Shown one piece after another: positions 26,875-36,685 of a DNA stretch of 51,282 nucleotides (the first letter of the stretch is position 1; each line of letters starts with the position of its first letter). The stretch lies in the NCBI GenBank assembly GCA_028599125.1, contig JAQRMX010000056.1, positions 1-51,282 on the forward strand. Reading direction: 5' to 3'. The notes beneath the pieces are model-generated. The model searched no databases. It was not told the DNA's origin and saw nothing but the letters and a program-made list of their open reading frames with translations. The DNA comes from Alphaproteobacteria bacterium. GTDB lineage: Bacteria; Pseudomonadota; Alphaproteobacteria; Rhizobiales; NORP267. The translations under genes and the position numbers were made by a program.

Positions 26875-28204
26875 GACGCAAAGCCCCACGGAAAAGCTTG
26901 CGGCTTTATCCCGGGAAACGCGAAATGAGTTTCTGCAGAGCCTCTCTGAAGATGAATGTGAGGATTTGCTCTATAAGTGGCGGGGCTTTTTTGCTCGGCC
27001 TAATCAACTTCCTCCAGTAGGAGAGTGGGATATTTGGTTAATCCTTGCGGGGCGGGGCTTCGGAAAGACGCGGGCAGGAGCCGAATGGATTCGTGAGAAA
27101 GTCTACGGGGGGGCCAGACGGATTGCTTTGGTTGCCGAGACACAAAAAGATCTTGAAGAGGTCATGATTGAAGGAAATAGTGGTGTTCTATCGGTATTTC
27201 CTCCTGCCCGGCGCCCGCGCTATCAGAAAAAGCCAGTGAGGCTGATGTTTGACACAGGTGCCGTTGCCCTCGGATATAATGCGACCCAACCGGATCAACT
27301 TCGTGGTCCTCAATTTGATGTCGCATGGTGCGATGAGCTTGCAAAATGGCGTTATGCAAGGGAAACATGGGACCAGTTACAATTTGGAATGAGGCTGGGA
27401 GAGACACCTCAGCAGCTTGTGACGACAACGCCACGGCCGATCGAAGTGCTTAAGTCAATCCTGAACAGCCGGGAAGGACGTGTTCACGTGACAAGGGGCA
27501 GGACTGTTGATAACCGCTCTAATCTGGCTCCCTCTTTTCTAAGAAAGATCAAAGCCCGTTATGCGGGCACTGTTCTAGGACAACAGGAGCTTGAGGGGGA
27601 GGTTCTTGATACTCTTCCCGGTGGACTGTGGAAGCGTGAGCAAATTGATGCCACGAGGATAGACAGGGCCCCGGAAGATCTGGAACGTATCCTTATCTCC
27701 ATTGACCCGGCGATGACACATCATCGTGAAAGTAACGAACACGGCCTTATCGTCGTTGGAACGTGCCATCGGCATGGATATGTTCTTGAAGATGCATCTT
27801 TGAAGGGATCGCCCTTGTCCTGGGCCCGTCGCGCTGTTGAACTTTATGACATCTATGCTGCGGACGGGATTGTCGTTGAGGTGAACCAGGGGGGAGACAT
27901 GGTTGCTCAGACTATTCGCAGCGTTCGGGACGGTATGAATATTATTCAGGTTCGTGCCACGCGGGGCAAACATGTGCGTGCTGAACCGGTGGCGGCTCTT
28001 TATGAGCAAAAGCGTGTCCATCATGTCGGTAATTTTCCGGAACTTGAGAATCAGATGAGCTTGATGACCAGCGCTGGTTTTGAAGGAGACGGCTCTCCTG
28101 ACCGACTTGATGCGCTTGTTTGGGCTATAATCGAATTATTTCCTGCGATGCTTCTGGAGACGTCTGTCAAAATTCCTCATTTCAGTGTGAGGCATGTTGT
28201 GTGA
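26861..28204 (+). CDS. Terminase large subunit
   Basis: A 447-residue ATPase-nuclease that pumps DNA into the procapsid. Walker A GRGFGKT at about 64-70, Walker B VAWCDEL with D158 and E159, coupling motif VTTTPRP near 187-193, and a C-terminal RNase-H-like nuclease starting ISIDPAMTH with D282. The later DGIVVEVNQGG and PDRLDALVWAI fit the other nuclease acidic positions. The family resembles those used by phages and gene transfer agents of alphaproteobacteria. Packaging type (cos or headful) cannot be read reliably. Confidence 0.93.
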   Translation: MTDRKTQSPTEKLAALSRETRNEFLQSLSEDECEDLLYKWRGFFARPNQLPPVGEWDIWLILAGRGFGKTRAGAEWIREKVYGGARRIALVAETQKDLEEVMIEGNSGVLSVFPPARRPRYQKKPVRLMFDTGAVALGYNATQPDQLRGPQFDVAWCDELAKWRYARETWDQLQFGMRLGETPQQLVTTTPRPIEVLKSILNSREGRVHVTRGRTVDNRSNLAPSFLRKIKARYAGTVLGQQELEGEVLDTLPGGLWKREQIDATRIDRAPEDLERILISIDPAMTHHRESNEHGLIVVGTCHRHGYVLEDASLKGSPLSWARRAVELYDIYAADGIVVEVNQGGDMVAQTIRSVRDGMNIIQVRATRGKHVRAEPVAALYEQKRVHHVGNFPELENQMSLMTSAGFEGDGSPDRLDALVWAIIELFPAMLLETSVKIPHFSVRHVV

Positions 28205-28235
28205 ATGAGCTCCTAATCGTTGCGGAAAAGAGCTT

Positions 28236-28305
28236 GCAGGCAAGGCGGATGATAACCCCTTAACGATCATCACCTGATGAAAAAGATCATGATCGCCTTG
28301 CCTGC
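28236..28305. promoter_or_regulatory. Long hairpin between terminase and portal genes
   Basis: GCAGGCAAGGCG at 28236-28247 pairs perfectly with CGCCTTGCCTGC at 28294-28305, with further ATGAT/ATCAT pairing inside a loop of about 46 nt. No T-run follows. In the middle of the late operon it may be an attenuator, processing site or antiterminator target. Confidence 0.4.
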
Positions 28306-28366
28306 TTGTTAATAAAGAGGCTGTGAGAGTGTTTCATCTGTCGGATATCCGGGAACTACGCCTACC

Positions 28367-30538
28367 ATGGCAGAGGGGAAAATGAACAAACAAATAAAAA
28401 ACGACGCGATAGAAGATCATGACAAACTTGCTTGTTATGTTGCTGATCTGATCGAAAAATGTGAAATTTATTCAGATGAACAAAAACATGATCGTACGCG
28501 CGCGCTCGAATATTACGATGGAAAGATGAATGATTTGCGAGCTGAAGACGGACGCTCTCAGTCTGTCTCCAGAGATGTGCGCTCTGTTATCAGGAAGCTT
28601 ATGCCTTCAGTTTTGCGGACATTGCTGTCAAATGAAAAGATCGTTGAATATCATCCATTAAGTCCAGAAGATGAACTGAGTTCACAGCAGGCAACCGATT
28701 ATATAAATCACGTTATTCTTCATGAAAGTGGAGCCAGGAGAGCCATTTATGATTCTATTTTTGATGCCCTGACTGTGAAGACAGGCATCATAAAATGGGT
28801 TGCTTATAAACGGAGAAAATCAAGGATTCATGAATACACCAACCAGCCATCTCTAGCCTTGCTGGGACTGGAAGGTGAGGAGGGCGTGGAAATCTTTGAT
28901 CGTAAGGATTGGTTGGAAACGGATCCTTTTATTCTTGCTATTAACCCCGAAGCAGAAAGGCATGACTTCAAACTGCGCCGCACGGAAGAGCGTATTGACA
29001 TTCGCCTGGAAGCGATCCCGCGAGGGTCTTTTCTCATTTATCCGAACGCGGTCAATATCGGTGAAAGCCCCATTATTGGGGAACGACAAATTGTTACAAG
29101 ATCTGAATTAGTCAGCCGAGGATATAATAAAGACCAAGTTGCAGCTCTCAATGTGTGCAGAGGAGAAAAAGACGATCTTGAAGATAGGCAGGCCCGGCAG
29201 GGTGATGACTGGACTGACATAAGGGCTGAAATGTCTGCCGCAATGGAAGAGGTCCTCTTGTATGAGGTCTATGTGAAGCTTGATCAGGATCATGACGGTA
29301 TTGCTGAACTTTACAAAATCTGCCTTGCGAGAAGCAGAGGAGACGGAGGGGGACCACAGATCATCCTTGAGATGGAAGCGGTAGACGAAGCGCCTTATAC
29401 TCAGATCGTTGCTGAACAGGAAGCGCACCAGTTTGAAGGTCATTCCGTAGCGGAAGATGTGATGGACATCCAGCGCATCAAAACGGCTCTCCTACGGGAA
29501 ACACTAGATAATATTTATTGGCAGAACAAAAAGCAGCCTGCTATTGATCCTTCCCGGCTGACGGAGAGCGGGATGGAGGCTATCTATAACCCTGCATTCG
29601 GAAAGCCTATTCTCCTCAAAAGTGGAGCCAATGTCCATGAAGCCATTCAGTGGGGTAACGTCCCTTTCGTAGCGGACAAATCCTTTGCCATGATGTCTTA
29701 CCTCGATAATGAGGCGCAAAATCGGACCGGGATTACCGAAAGCGCCGGGGGCGTTAATCCTGAACTCCTGAAGGATATGACAAAATTTGCAGCCATTTTG
29801 ATTTCTGAGAGTGGGATTGCAAGGGCGGCCATGATCATTGACACTCTCTCCGGGAACGGTGCTGCAGACGGGAGCGGGATTGCAAGGGCGTTTAAGGGCT
29901 TACTCAAACTTGTGATTGCCCATACTGATCAACCCCGCACTGTCTGTCAGGGAGGAAAATGGGTTGAATATGATCCGCGTCAATGGAACGTAGAGATGAA
30001 TTGCATTGTCAATGTCGGGTTGGGGGCAGGCTCAAAGGAGCGTGATCTGGCTGTCTTGCAAATGATCCTTGGGCTCCAGAAGGAATTGATTGCAATCATG
30101 GGAGCCAATAACCCCTTTGTGACGCCGGTGCAGATTTATAATGTCCTTGAAAAGATCACAGAGACAGCTGGATTTTCCAGCGCAAATCCCTATTTCACAA
30201 AGCCGGATGAGGAGGCGATCCGGAGACATTTCCAAACAGAATTGAAGCCATCCGAAAATGACGAAAAATTCCATATGCAAATGGAGCTGGAAAAACTGAA
30301 AGCGACGCTGAAAATTCAGATTGAGAAAGAACAAATGGAGGCTGACCTTTGCGTTCAGCAGGCTGAATTAGAGAAAAACAAGTCTATCCAATTGTTAAAA
30401 ACCGAGCAAGAGCGCGAAATCGCCATGATGAAAAGTCAGTTTGATTGGTTGAAATATCAAGAAAAAATGAACTTGGAGCGACAAAAAGCCGGATTGGAGA
30501 GACCAGGGAAACAGGTTGCGGATCAGGAAAAAAGCTAG
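28367..30538 (+). CDS. Phage portal protein
   Basis: A 723-residue portal, of the large size found in podovirus-like phages. The early region has ALEYYDGKMNDLRAEDGRSQ and SVSRDVRSVIRKLMPSVLRTL, and the middle has NIYWQNKKQPAIDPSRL, characteristic of this portal family. The last 110 residues form a charged helix (about 620-715, MELEKLKATLKIQIEKEQME) resembling the long C-terminal barrel helix of P22-type portals. The portal forms the dodecameric ring at the capsid vertex through which DNA enters. The ATG at 28382 (after GAGGGG) is an alternative start. Confidence 0.88.
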   Translation: MAEGKMNKQIKNDAIEDHDKLACYVADLIEKCEIYSDEQKHDRTRALEYYDGKMNDLRAEDGRSQSVSRDVRSVIRKLMPSVLRTLLSNEKIVEYHPLSPEDELSSQQATDYINHVILHESGARRAIYDSIFDALTVKTGIIKWVAYKRRKSRIHEYTNQPSLALLGLEGEEGVEIFDRKDWLETDPFILAINPEAERHDFKLRRTEERIDIRLEAIPRGSFLIYPNAVNIGESPIIGERQIVTRSELVSRGYNKDQVAALNVCRGEKDDLEDRQARQGDDWTDIRAEMSAAMEEVLLYEVYVKLDQDHDGIAELYKICLARSRGDGGGPQIILEMEAVDEAPYTQIVAEQEAHQFEGHSVAEDVMDIQRIKTALLRETLDNIYWQNKKQPAIDPSRLTESGMEAIYNPAFGKPILLKSGANVHEAIQWGNVPFVADKSFAMMSYLDNEAQNRTGITESAGGVNPELLKDMTKFAAILISESGIARAAMIIDTLSGNGAADGSGIARAFKGLLKLVIAHTDQPRTVCQGGKWVEYDPRQWNVEMNCIVNVGLGAGSKERDLAVLQMILGLQKELIAIMGANNPFVTPVQIYNVLEKITETAGFSSANPYFTKPDEEAIRRHFQTELKPSENDEKFHMQMELEKLKATLKIQIEKEQMEADLCVQQAELEKNKSIQLLKTEQEREIAMMKSQFDWLKYQEKMNLERQKAGLERPGKQVADQEKS

Positions 30539-30663
30539 TGCCAGGGGCCAGTGAGTTAAAAAAAAGCGAAAGCGCAGAATGATGATTGGTCAAGAAATCG
30601 AAAAACACAAAAATTCCAGAATTGAAAAAATTCACGCAAATCTTACGAACAGAAGGGGATGTA

Positions 30664-30933
30664 ATGCAGGAGAAACGGATGCAGGAAGAACTGATCAATG
30701 GTGAAGCAGAACGTCTTTCTGGACATCCTGTTATTAGGCATATCTTTGATGAAATGGAACAGGATGCTATGGAACGGGCCATTTATGCCAGACCATCTGA
30801 TGATGAAGCGCGTCGGAGTGCTATGAATGAGGTCCGTGCGATCAGGGCCTTGCGGCAGAAGTTGAAAATTCTTGCATCCGGACTGGAAAGCCCCGCGAAA
30901 AAAATGCCAGAGGTAGGTAGCTTTGTTGCATAA
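30664..30933 (+). CDS. Small phage head-region protein, unknown
   Basis: An 89-residue protein between portal and scaffold. It is mostly helical by composition (EKRMQEELINGEAERL, DEMEQDAMERAIYA, MNEVRAIRALRQKL). The ATG at 30664 follows AAGGGGATGTA, a better start than the TTG at 30586. Position suggests an accessory head or scaffold function. I do not recognise the family. Confidence 0.7.
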   Translation: MQEKRMQEELINGEAERLSGHPVIRHIFDEMEQDAMERAIYARPSDDEARRSAMNEVRAIRALRQKLKILASGLESPAKKMPEVGSFVA

Positions 30934-30983
30934 GCAGAAGCGTACAGCAGAGACAGCGCATAGCAATGAAAGGATATTGAAAG

Positions 30984-31973
30984 ATGCCGAGGGAAGATCG
31001 TGAGGAAAACATTTTTGATGAGAGCGGGTTTGGGAATGAAACAGGCGAAGGGGAGCCCGAAACCGCTCAAAATGACTATTCTTTCAGTGAAATCTTCAAC
31101 CCCGGGATGAAGATCGATGATGTGCTGAAAGGACAGAGTGGCCTGAAGAGTGATGATGTGGATGATTTTGATCTGGATATACAGGATGAAGGTCTGTGCC
31201 GTGACGAGAAAAACGGTGAGAATACAGACGGGGAAAAAGAAATTTGGGTGAATTTGCTTGAAGGAGACAATAGCAAGAAGGTGCTGCTGGATGATCTCAG
31301 AAAGAGCTACATCTGTGAAAAGGACTATGCTGATAAAATTGAAAATGTTGATCTGGACAAACAGGAGCTTGAAAGAACAAAGGAAACTTTCTGGAAGAAT
31401 GCCTCGGATATTCAGGGTGTGTATCAGACATTGACAAAATTCCTGGAGGGACTGATCCCCCCTTCCCCTGATCTGGTACTCGCAAAAAATGATCCGGGGG
31501 AATATCAGTACAAGCTTGCCTTGCGTCAGAGGGCCATTGATGAATTGCAGCAGCTTTTTAATGTTGCGGATGAAGCTGAAACCATCATTCAGACAGCAGA
31601 TAAAGAAGGAATGGAAAGCTACAGAATTGCACAGGAAAAAAAGCTGTTTGAACGATTTCCTGCGCTGAAGGCCCCAGAGAAAAAGAAAATATTTGAAGCG
31701 GAAAATAAAAAAACGGCCCTTGAGTTCGGTTTTGGTGAAGAGGAAATTAACCAGACCTTTGATCACAGGATTCTTGAGCTGGTTCATTATGCACGGGTAG
31801 GAAAAATAGCGGAACAGAATCGTAAAAACGCAGCGCGTCGGCTTAGTGAGACGCCTAGGAATGGTCGGCGGTCAACTCCGGCAAAAGGCCAGCCGGAAAG
31901 AAATGGTAAGGCTATGAGACGCTTACACGAAACCGGGACAATTGAAGCTGCTATGGCGATTGATTTTGACTGA
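30984..31973 (+). CDS. Scaffolding-like capsid assembly protein
   Basis: A 329-residue, highly acidic and then basic protein placed directly before the major capsid gene, the classic position for a scaffold. The N-terminal 90 residues are rich in D, E and G; a helical middle follows (NVDLDKQELERTKETFW, YQTLTKFLEG). The C terminus is basic and ends RRLHETGTIEAAMAI, resembling the capsid-binding tails of podophage scaffolds. It would shape the procapsid and leave before or during packaging. Identification rests on position and composition. Confidence 0.72.
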   Translation: MPREDREENIFDESGFGNETGEGEPETAQNDYSFSEIFNPGMKIDDVLKGQSGLKSDDVDDFDLDIQDEGLCRDEKNGENTDGEKEIWVNLLEGDNSKKVLLDDLRKSYICEKDYADKIENVDLDKQELERTKETFWKNASDIQGVYQTLTKFLEGLIPPSPDLVLAKNDPGEYQYKLALRQRAIDELQQLFNVADEAETIIQTADKEGMESYRIAQEKKLFERFPALKAPEKKKIFEAENKKTALEFGFGEEEINQTFDHRILELVHYARVGKIAEQNRKNAARRLSETPRNGRRSTPAKGQPERNGKAMRRLHETGTIEAAMAIDFD

Positions 31974-31997
31974 AGACTTTCAAAAAAGGTGAATGAA

Positions 31998-32987
31998 ATG
32001 GCAAAAATTGCACATACTCTAATATCATCTGATACGGTTGGGAACCGGGAGGATCTCTCTGATGTTGTGAGCAGAATCACGCCGGAAGACACTCCCATTT
32101 ATTCCATGATGAAAAAGGAGACAACGACATCCACTCACCCTGAATGGGAAATTGATGAGCTTTCCGCTCCTGGTGAAAATATCAACAGTGAAGGGGATGA
32201 ATTTGATTTCGATGAAGTCAAGACGCCTGATCGTGTAGGAAATTATACACAGATTTTCCGAAAAACATGGTCTGTTTCGGAGACGCAAGAGGCAGTAGGA
32301 CATGCCGGAAATGTTGAAAAAATCAAATATCAGAAGCTGAAAAAGGGGATTGAGGTCCGTAAGGACATAGAATTTGCTATTCTTTCAAATAGGGCGTCCT
32401 CGGCTACTGACCCACGTAAAATGGGATCTCTGGCCTGCTGGTACGAAACAAATGCGACCCGGGGAAGGGGAGGAACGAATGGAGGCTTTGAAAAGAGAAC
32501 GGGTCTGACCAGTGCAGCTGGTCAAGGAGAGAAGCGCGCGTTTACAAAGGCGCTTCTGGATGCAACCATGCAGCAAGTCTACACTTCAGGTGGAAATGTC
32601 AGGTTTGCCGTTTGTTCCCCTTACGTCAAATCCGTCTTCACGACCTTCATGTCAGATGCCAATGTAGCCCATTTTCGCTATGCCGCCTCCGGTGGAAAAA
32701 ATACGATTATTGCCACGGCAGATGTTTATGAGGGAGATTTCGGAAAGGTGATGATCGTTCCCAATCGTGTTCAGTCTGCGAATGATACACTGGCTTCCAA
32801 CGTTCATCTTCTGGACTCTGATATGCTTTCCTTTAAAAATCTCCGCAAGATTCAGGATGTCAGGAACCTTGCCAAAACGGGTGATGCCCAAAAAGGCGTG
32901 ATTATTGGTGAAGGAACGCTTTGTGTAAAAAATGAAAAGGGGATTGGAGTTGTTGCCGATATCTTTGGAATGAATGCGCTTGCTTGA
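31998..32987 (+). CDS. Major capsid protein, SU10-like (DUF5309 type)
   Basis: A 329-residue capsid protein. Features: MAKIAHTLISSDTVGNREDL, SRITPEDTPIYSMMKKET near residue 30, FRKTWSVSETQEAVGHAG near 90, EVRKDIEFAIL, and the C-terminal FGKVMIVPNRVQS with KNLRKIQDVRNLAKTGDAQK. These match my memory of the SU10/DUF5309 capsid group found in podoviruses and some siphoviruses. The ATG at 31998 has AAGGTG upstream; the GTG at 31989 is less likely. It follows the scaffold gene by 24 bp. Confidence 0.82.
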   Translation: MAKIAHTLISSDTVGNREDLSDVVSRITPEDTPIYSMMKKETTTSTHPEWEIDELSAPGENINSEGDEFDFDEVKTPDRVGNYTQIFRKTWSVSETQEAVGHAGNVEKIKYQKLKKGIEVRKDIEFAILSNRASSATDPRKMGSLACWYETNATRGRGGTNGGFEKRTGLTSAAGQGEKRAFTKALLDATMQQVYTSGGNVRFAVCSPYVKSVFTTFMSDANVAHFRYAASGGKNTIIATADVYEGDFGKVMIVPNRVQSANDTLASNVHLLDSDMLSFKNLRKIQDVRNLAKTGDAQKGVIIGEGTLCVKNEKGIGVVADIFGMNALA

Positions 32988-33125
32988 TGAAGAACAGCTT
33001 TGCAGGGGCCGTCTTTTTTACCTGAACAGAGAGGTCCCTGAGGGGAGGCTGAAGGGAGGTGCGCCCCACCCTTCCTGCCGGCTGTGTATAAAGGCTGCAG
33101 GCCTGATAGTTATGGAGGGATCAGT

Positions 33126-33383
33126 ATGACTCATCAAAAACAGACCCTTTCTGCGGAAAAGACCCTTTCTGTAGGGAAAAAACTGGCCTTTCGTTCCGCT
33201 TCTGCGGGGAAAGAGCGGACTTCTCATTCCGTTCCTCTCCTGTTGCGCAGCGATTATTGGGATAACAAAGGCAGGCGATATGCAAAAGGCGTCATTGTTA
33301 GCGTCAGTATCGATACGGCGAGATTGTTGCTCTTGCAAAAGAAGGCTGAACGCGTTGATCCCTTGCCGGGGGAGGAGGAATGA
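33126..33383 (+). CDS. Small phage protein after the capsid gene
   Basis: An 85-residue protein with a strong ribosome binding site (GGAGGGATCAGT before ATG). The C-terminal half (LRSDYWDNKGRRYAKGVIVS, DTARLLLLQKKAERVD) resembles small proteins near head-tail junction genes that carry a short beta motif. A head decoration or connector role is possible but unproven. A frame extending upstream to a GTG at 33084 is unlikely. Confidence 0.62.
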   Translation: MTHQKQTLSAEKTLSVGKKLAFRSASAGKERTSHSVPLLLRSDYWDNKGRRYAKGVIVSVSIDTARLLLLQKKAERVDPLPGEEE

Positions 33384-33435
33384 GACCGCCTTTCGCTGCT
33401 GATTTCGGAAAAAGACGGCTATCAGGGATGCTGGA

Positions 33436-33771
33436 ATGACAATGAAAAAGGAGCAATTAAAGGATGGACAGTGGGAATTAATGGCGCATGACCCACAAAC
33501 GGGGCGGACCGTCTGGTGCTGTTGTGACGGCAGCGCAACACATTTTCGGACTGATTACCCTGTGGAGACGCTCATTGAGGAGAATACGGTTTCCTTCAAT
33601 GACAGCCAGGGCCATCGCTTCCGGGACGGACAACGAATTGCCTCCATCCCGTTGAACCTTTTCTATGAGCAATTGCATGAAGCGCAGATCCAAGGAGATC
33701 AGCACTTTATCAGCCGGTGGCTCAATGATGCCGAGCATCGCAAATTCAGAACCTTCAGGGGGCATGTCTGA
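33436..33771 (+). CDS. Phage protein of unknown function
   Basis: A 111-residue protein in the head-tail joining region, unrelated to any family I recognise. It includes WELMAHDPQTGRTVWCCCDG with three adjacent cysteines, and HRFRDGQRIASIPLNLFYEQ. It overlaps the next gene by one base (TGATG), so it is translationally linked to it. A second ATG two codons later is an equally good start. Confidence 0.6.
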   Translation: MTMKKEQLKDGQWELMAHDPQTGRTVWCCCDGSATHFRTDYPVETLIEENTVSFNDSQGHRFRDGQRIASIPLNLFYEQLHEAQIQGDQHFISRWLNDAEHRKFRTFRGHV

Positions 33772-34343
33772 TGATAAGGGATTATCCGGAACTCATCTCT
33801 GAAGTGTCCGCAAGATCCGGTATGCCGGATCTTATCCATCGCGCGGGTATGTTTGTAAGCATGGCAGAGACCATGCTCTCAAAATGTTTACACTTCTCTT
33901 CCTTAGAAAAAAGAGTGACACTTGTAACTGATCAGGATGGGTTCGCTCTCTTGCCGACAGATTGCAAGGCCCCCCACTCTGTTCTTGTTGAGGGAAAAAA
34001 TCTTGAATATACATCGCCGGACCTGATTAAGAAGGGGCAGACCTGTGTTTATGCTATTCAGGGTGCGCTGTTGTTTTCCTCACAGCGTGGAGTTTCACAT
34101 TTGTGTCTTTATGAGAGCTGTATCCCCTCTCTGGAGACGGCCAATAAAAATTGGCTTCTTGAGCGTGAACCGGAGATTTATCTTCATGCGGTCTTGTTTC
34201 AGGTTTACACTGCCGCGCATGAGATAGAAAAAGCAAAAGAAACGGCAGCCTATCTCACTCATTTAATAGAGCTCTCCAATCAGGTTGATGCCTTAAGGTG
34301 CTATGCCTTTCGCCGGGTCCGTTTCGGAACAGTTGCCCCATGA
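33771..34343 (+). CDS. Head-tail adaptor-like protein
   Basis: A 190-residue protein of the kind often annotated phage adaptor or connector, located after the capsid gene. It starts MIRDYPELISEVSARSG and has MAETMLSKCLHFSSLEKRV, then DGFALLPTDCKAPHSVLVEG, and ends in a helix that could dock to the portal. The start codon overlaps the previous stop and its own stop overlaps the next start (ATGA). Assignment is by position and overall resemblance. Confidence 0.62.
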   Translation: MIRDYPELISEVSARSGMPDLIHRAGMFVSMAETMLSKCLHFSSLEKRVTLVTDQDGFALLPTDCKAPHSVLVEGKNLEYTSPDLIKKGQTCVYAIQGALLFSSQRGVSHLCLYESCIPSLETANKNWLLEREPEIYLHAVLFQVYTAAHEIEKAKETAAYLTHLIELSNQVDALRCYAFRRVRFGTVAP

Positions 34344-34948
34344 CGGTAGATCAGGTACTTGCAAATGTCCTTCTTCACATTGGACTCGATGAGAAAAATG
34401 TGCATGTGGAGAAGCCCTCATATGAAATCCGCAGGCTTCTGGCTCTCATGAATATGTCAGGAAATGAGATTATGCGGCGTGCTGAATGGTCACGCCTTTT
34501 AAGACTGATGCAAGTTGAGGGTTGTCTCTCTGAATTTCCTTTGCCGGAGGATTTCCAGAGGATGTCAGGGGAAGGGGGTGTCTCTCTCAACAAGCCTGGA
34601 TTTCATCCTGTCCGCCCTGTTGTTGCGACAGAACAATGGGATTTTCTTCTGCAACGTCCCTCATTGCAGGCTTATTACCGTCTTTTCTCCGGTTTCTTGG
34701 AATTTTCACCGGCTCTTGAAGAGGGCGGGGCAAGGGTCTGCTATATCTCAAAATATTGGTTAAATGGGAAAGAGGCCATCACTAAAGGTGATGATTTTTT
34801 GCTTATTCCCGGAAATTTGCTGGAAAAGGCAACAGTCTGGAGATGGAACAGGCAAAAAGGATTTCCTTATGAAGATCATCTTGCGGAATTTGAAGCCTGT
34901 CTTTTTTCAGAGATCAGAGCAGACCGGGGAGAAAAGACAGGGATATGA
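34340..34948 (+). CDS. Tail/connector protein, possibly tubular-A-like
   Basis: A 202-residue protein whose ATG overlaps the preceding stop (ATGA), so the frame beginning at 34298 is too long. It opens MTVDQVLANVLLHIGLDEKN and contains MNMSGNEIMRRAEWSRLLRL, a conserved stretch in podophage tail proteins, and SKYWLNGKEAITKGDDFLLIP, also typical of this group. It likely forms part of the short tail between portal and nozzle. Confidence 0.66.
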   Translation: MTVDQVLANVLLHIGLDEKNVHVEKPSYEIRRLLALMNMSGNEIMRRAEWSRLLRLMQVEGCLSEFPLPEDFQRMSGEGGVSLNKPGFHPVRPVVATEQWDFLLQRPSLQAYYRLFSGFLEFSPALEEGGARVCYISKYWLNGKEAITKGDDFLLIPGNLLEKATVWRWNRQKGFPYEDHLAEFEACLFSEIRADRGEKTGI

Positions 34949-35059
34949 AAGCGTAGTCCGAATGACGAAAACAGCTCTTCATTAAGGAAGAGAAAGACCG
35001 CGTGTAAATGAGGGAAGAAGAGAGAGGAATGTGGTCTTTGAGACCGGAAGAGAGCGATC

Positions 35060-36685
35060 ATGTTAAAAATTGAAAAGGCGCGCCTCCGTCCAAGGAATCG
35101 CGGAGTGATGGGAAAAGGCCCTCGAATTTTTACGAAAACAAAGACTTATATGGCGCCTTCAGGCGGCTGGGTCACGAATGTAAATCTTGCAAATCAGCCT
35201 TCCGGTTCGGCTCTGGTTCTGGAGAATTTTTTTCCCACGGAAAGGGGAATCCTGCCACGAGGGGGCGCACGCCGCCATGCCGTTGTGCCGGGCAAGGTCG
35301 AAAGTTTGTTCGAATTCAGGGCATCGAAGGAAAGGCAGTTTTTTGCCGCAACGAAAAAAAATATCTATCTCTTTGGCCCACAGACAAAGGCAACAGACAA
35401 ATTGCCAACCGTTGTGACCGGTCAGACGGGAGGAATTTACAGTGTTCTTGAAATGCAAACAGATGAGGCCAGTTTTCTTTCAATTATTAACGGGCATGAT
35501 CCCCTACAACTTTATGACGGCGTAAAATGGCAACAGGTTACAGCCCATTCATCACCTTATGCCATCAGTAACATCGATACGTCCCTGTTGAGTTTCAACT
35601 GGGTTTACAGAAATCGACAGTTTTTTATACAAAAGGGGACGATGAATGTCTGGTATCTCGGTATCAATAGTGTTGCAGGCTATGCAACGAAACTTCCTCT
35701 TGCAGGAATTTTCGTCCGGGGAGGTCAGCTTTTATTTGGTACGACATGGTCTTCAGACAGCGGTGCAGGGATGGATGACCGCTGCGTTTTTGCAACTGAC
35801 AGGGGTGAATTTGCTGTTTTCAGCGGAGATCCCATAGATCAGTGGTTGTTAATCGGCATTTATGATGTTGGTATTCCTCTAGGCAACAAGGGATTCATGT
35901 CGGTGGGAGGTGATGTTATCATCGCGACAAAGGGTGGCATGTTTCCTATTTCCAGTGTGGTTCAGAAGGGATTAAACCAGTTGAAATTGTCTTCCTTGTC
36001 AGAATGTATTGATACTGACTGGAGAAAGGAAAGTTGTGCCTCTGTTTCTTCTGTTGGTTGGCGCCTTGTGAAATGGGAAAAGCAGAATATGGCGTTTGCA
36101 ACCTCCCTGGGAGTAAATGACAATCATACAAGTTGTTTTGTCGTCAATCTCAGTACAGGCGGTTGGTCCAGATTAACGGGATGGAAAATCTCTGATCTAA
36201 ATGTTCTTGATGACAAGCTCTATTATGCTGATATGTCCGGCGTTATTTTTCGGGCTGATTGTGGGGGGACGGATGATGAGCAACCTATTTTCTGCAAGGC
36301 CTGTTTTTCTTTTGATCTTCTGGAAGAACCCCTGGCGTTTAAACAGGCCCAGCTTGTGCGAGGGGTTTTCTCTCATTCCTTACCCTTTGAGGCGAGGCTG
36401 GGGGTTGCAGCGGATTATTGTCTGTCTTTCGGAGTGGAAAAGGAGCTATGGGACAGCGGGGACTACGGGGTCAATCCTGCTTCATGGGACCGAAATGCGT
36501 GGGACCAGGGCTTATGGTTCCTTCATGACAATAATGAGAAAATCAGTCAACGCTGGAAAAGTGTAAGTACGCAGGGGCAGGCGCTTGCGATACAGTTGGA
36601 GATTATGTCCTTTGAGCCCTACAAGCTTGATTGCGAACTGATTTCTGTTGATCTTGTCTATTCCACAGGTACGGCAATCGCGTGA
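35060..36685 (+). CDS. Tail nozzle / DNA-stabilization-like protein
   Basis: A 541-residue, beta-rich protein. It starts with a basic region, then APSGGWVTNVNLANQPSGSA and LENFFPTERGILPRGGARRH, a motif common at the N terminus of podophage tail nozzle proteins; WNVxxxWDQGLW-like tryptophan motifs near the C terminus (SWDRNAWDQGLWFLHDN) support this. It would close the portal channel and form the lower tail. The next gene overlaps its stop (GTGA). Confidence 0.72.
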   Translation: MLKIEKARLRPRNRGVMGKGPRIFTKTKTYMAPSGGWVTNVNLANQPSGSALVLENFFPTERGILPRGGARRHAVVPGKVESLFEFRASKERQFFAATKKNIYLFGPQTKATDKLPTVVTGQTGGIYSVLEMQTDEASFLSIINGHDPLQLYDGVKWQQVTAHSSPYAISNIDTSLLSFNWVYRNRQFFIQKGTMNVWYLGINSVAGYATKLPLAGIFVRGGQLLFGTTWSSDSGAGMDDRCVFATDRGEFAVFSGDPIDQWLLIGIYDVGIPLGNKGFMSVGGDVIIATKGGMFPISSVVQKGLNQLKLSSLSECIDTDWRKESCASVSSVGWRLVKWEKQNMAFATSLGVNDNHTSCFVVNLSTGGWSRLTGWKISDLNVLDDKLYYADMSGVIFRADCGGTDDEQPIFCKACFSFDLLEEPLAFKQAQLVRGVFSHSLPFEARLGVAADYCLSFGVEKELWDSGDYGVNPASWDRNAWDQGLWFLHDNNEKISQRWKSVSTQGQALAIQLEIMSFEPYKLDCELISVDLVYSTGTAIA

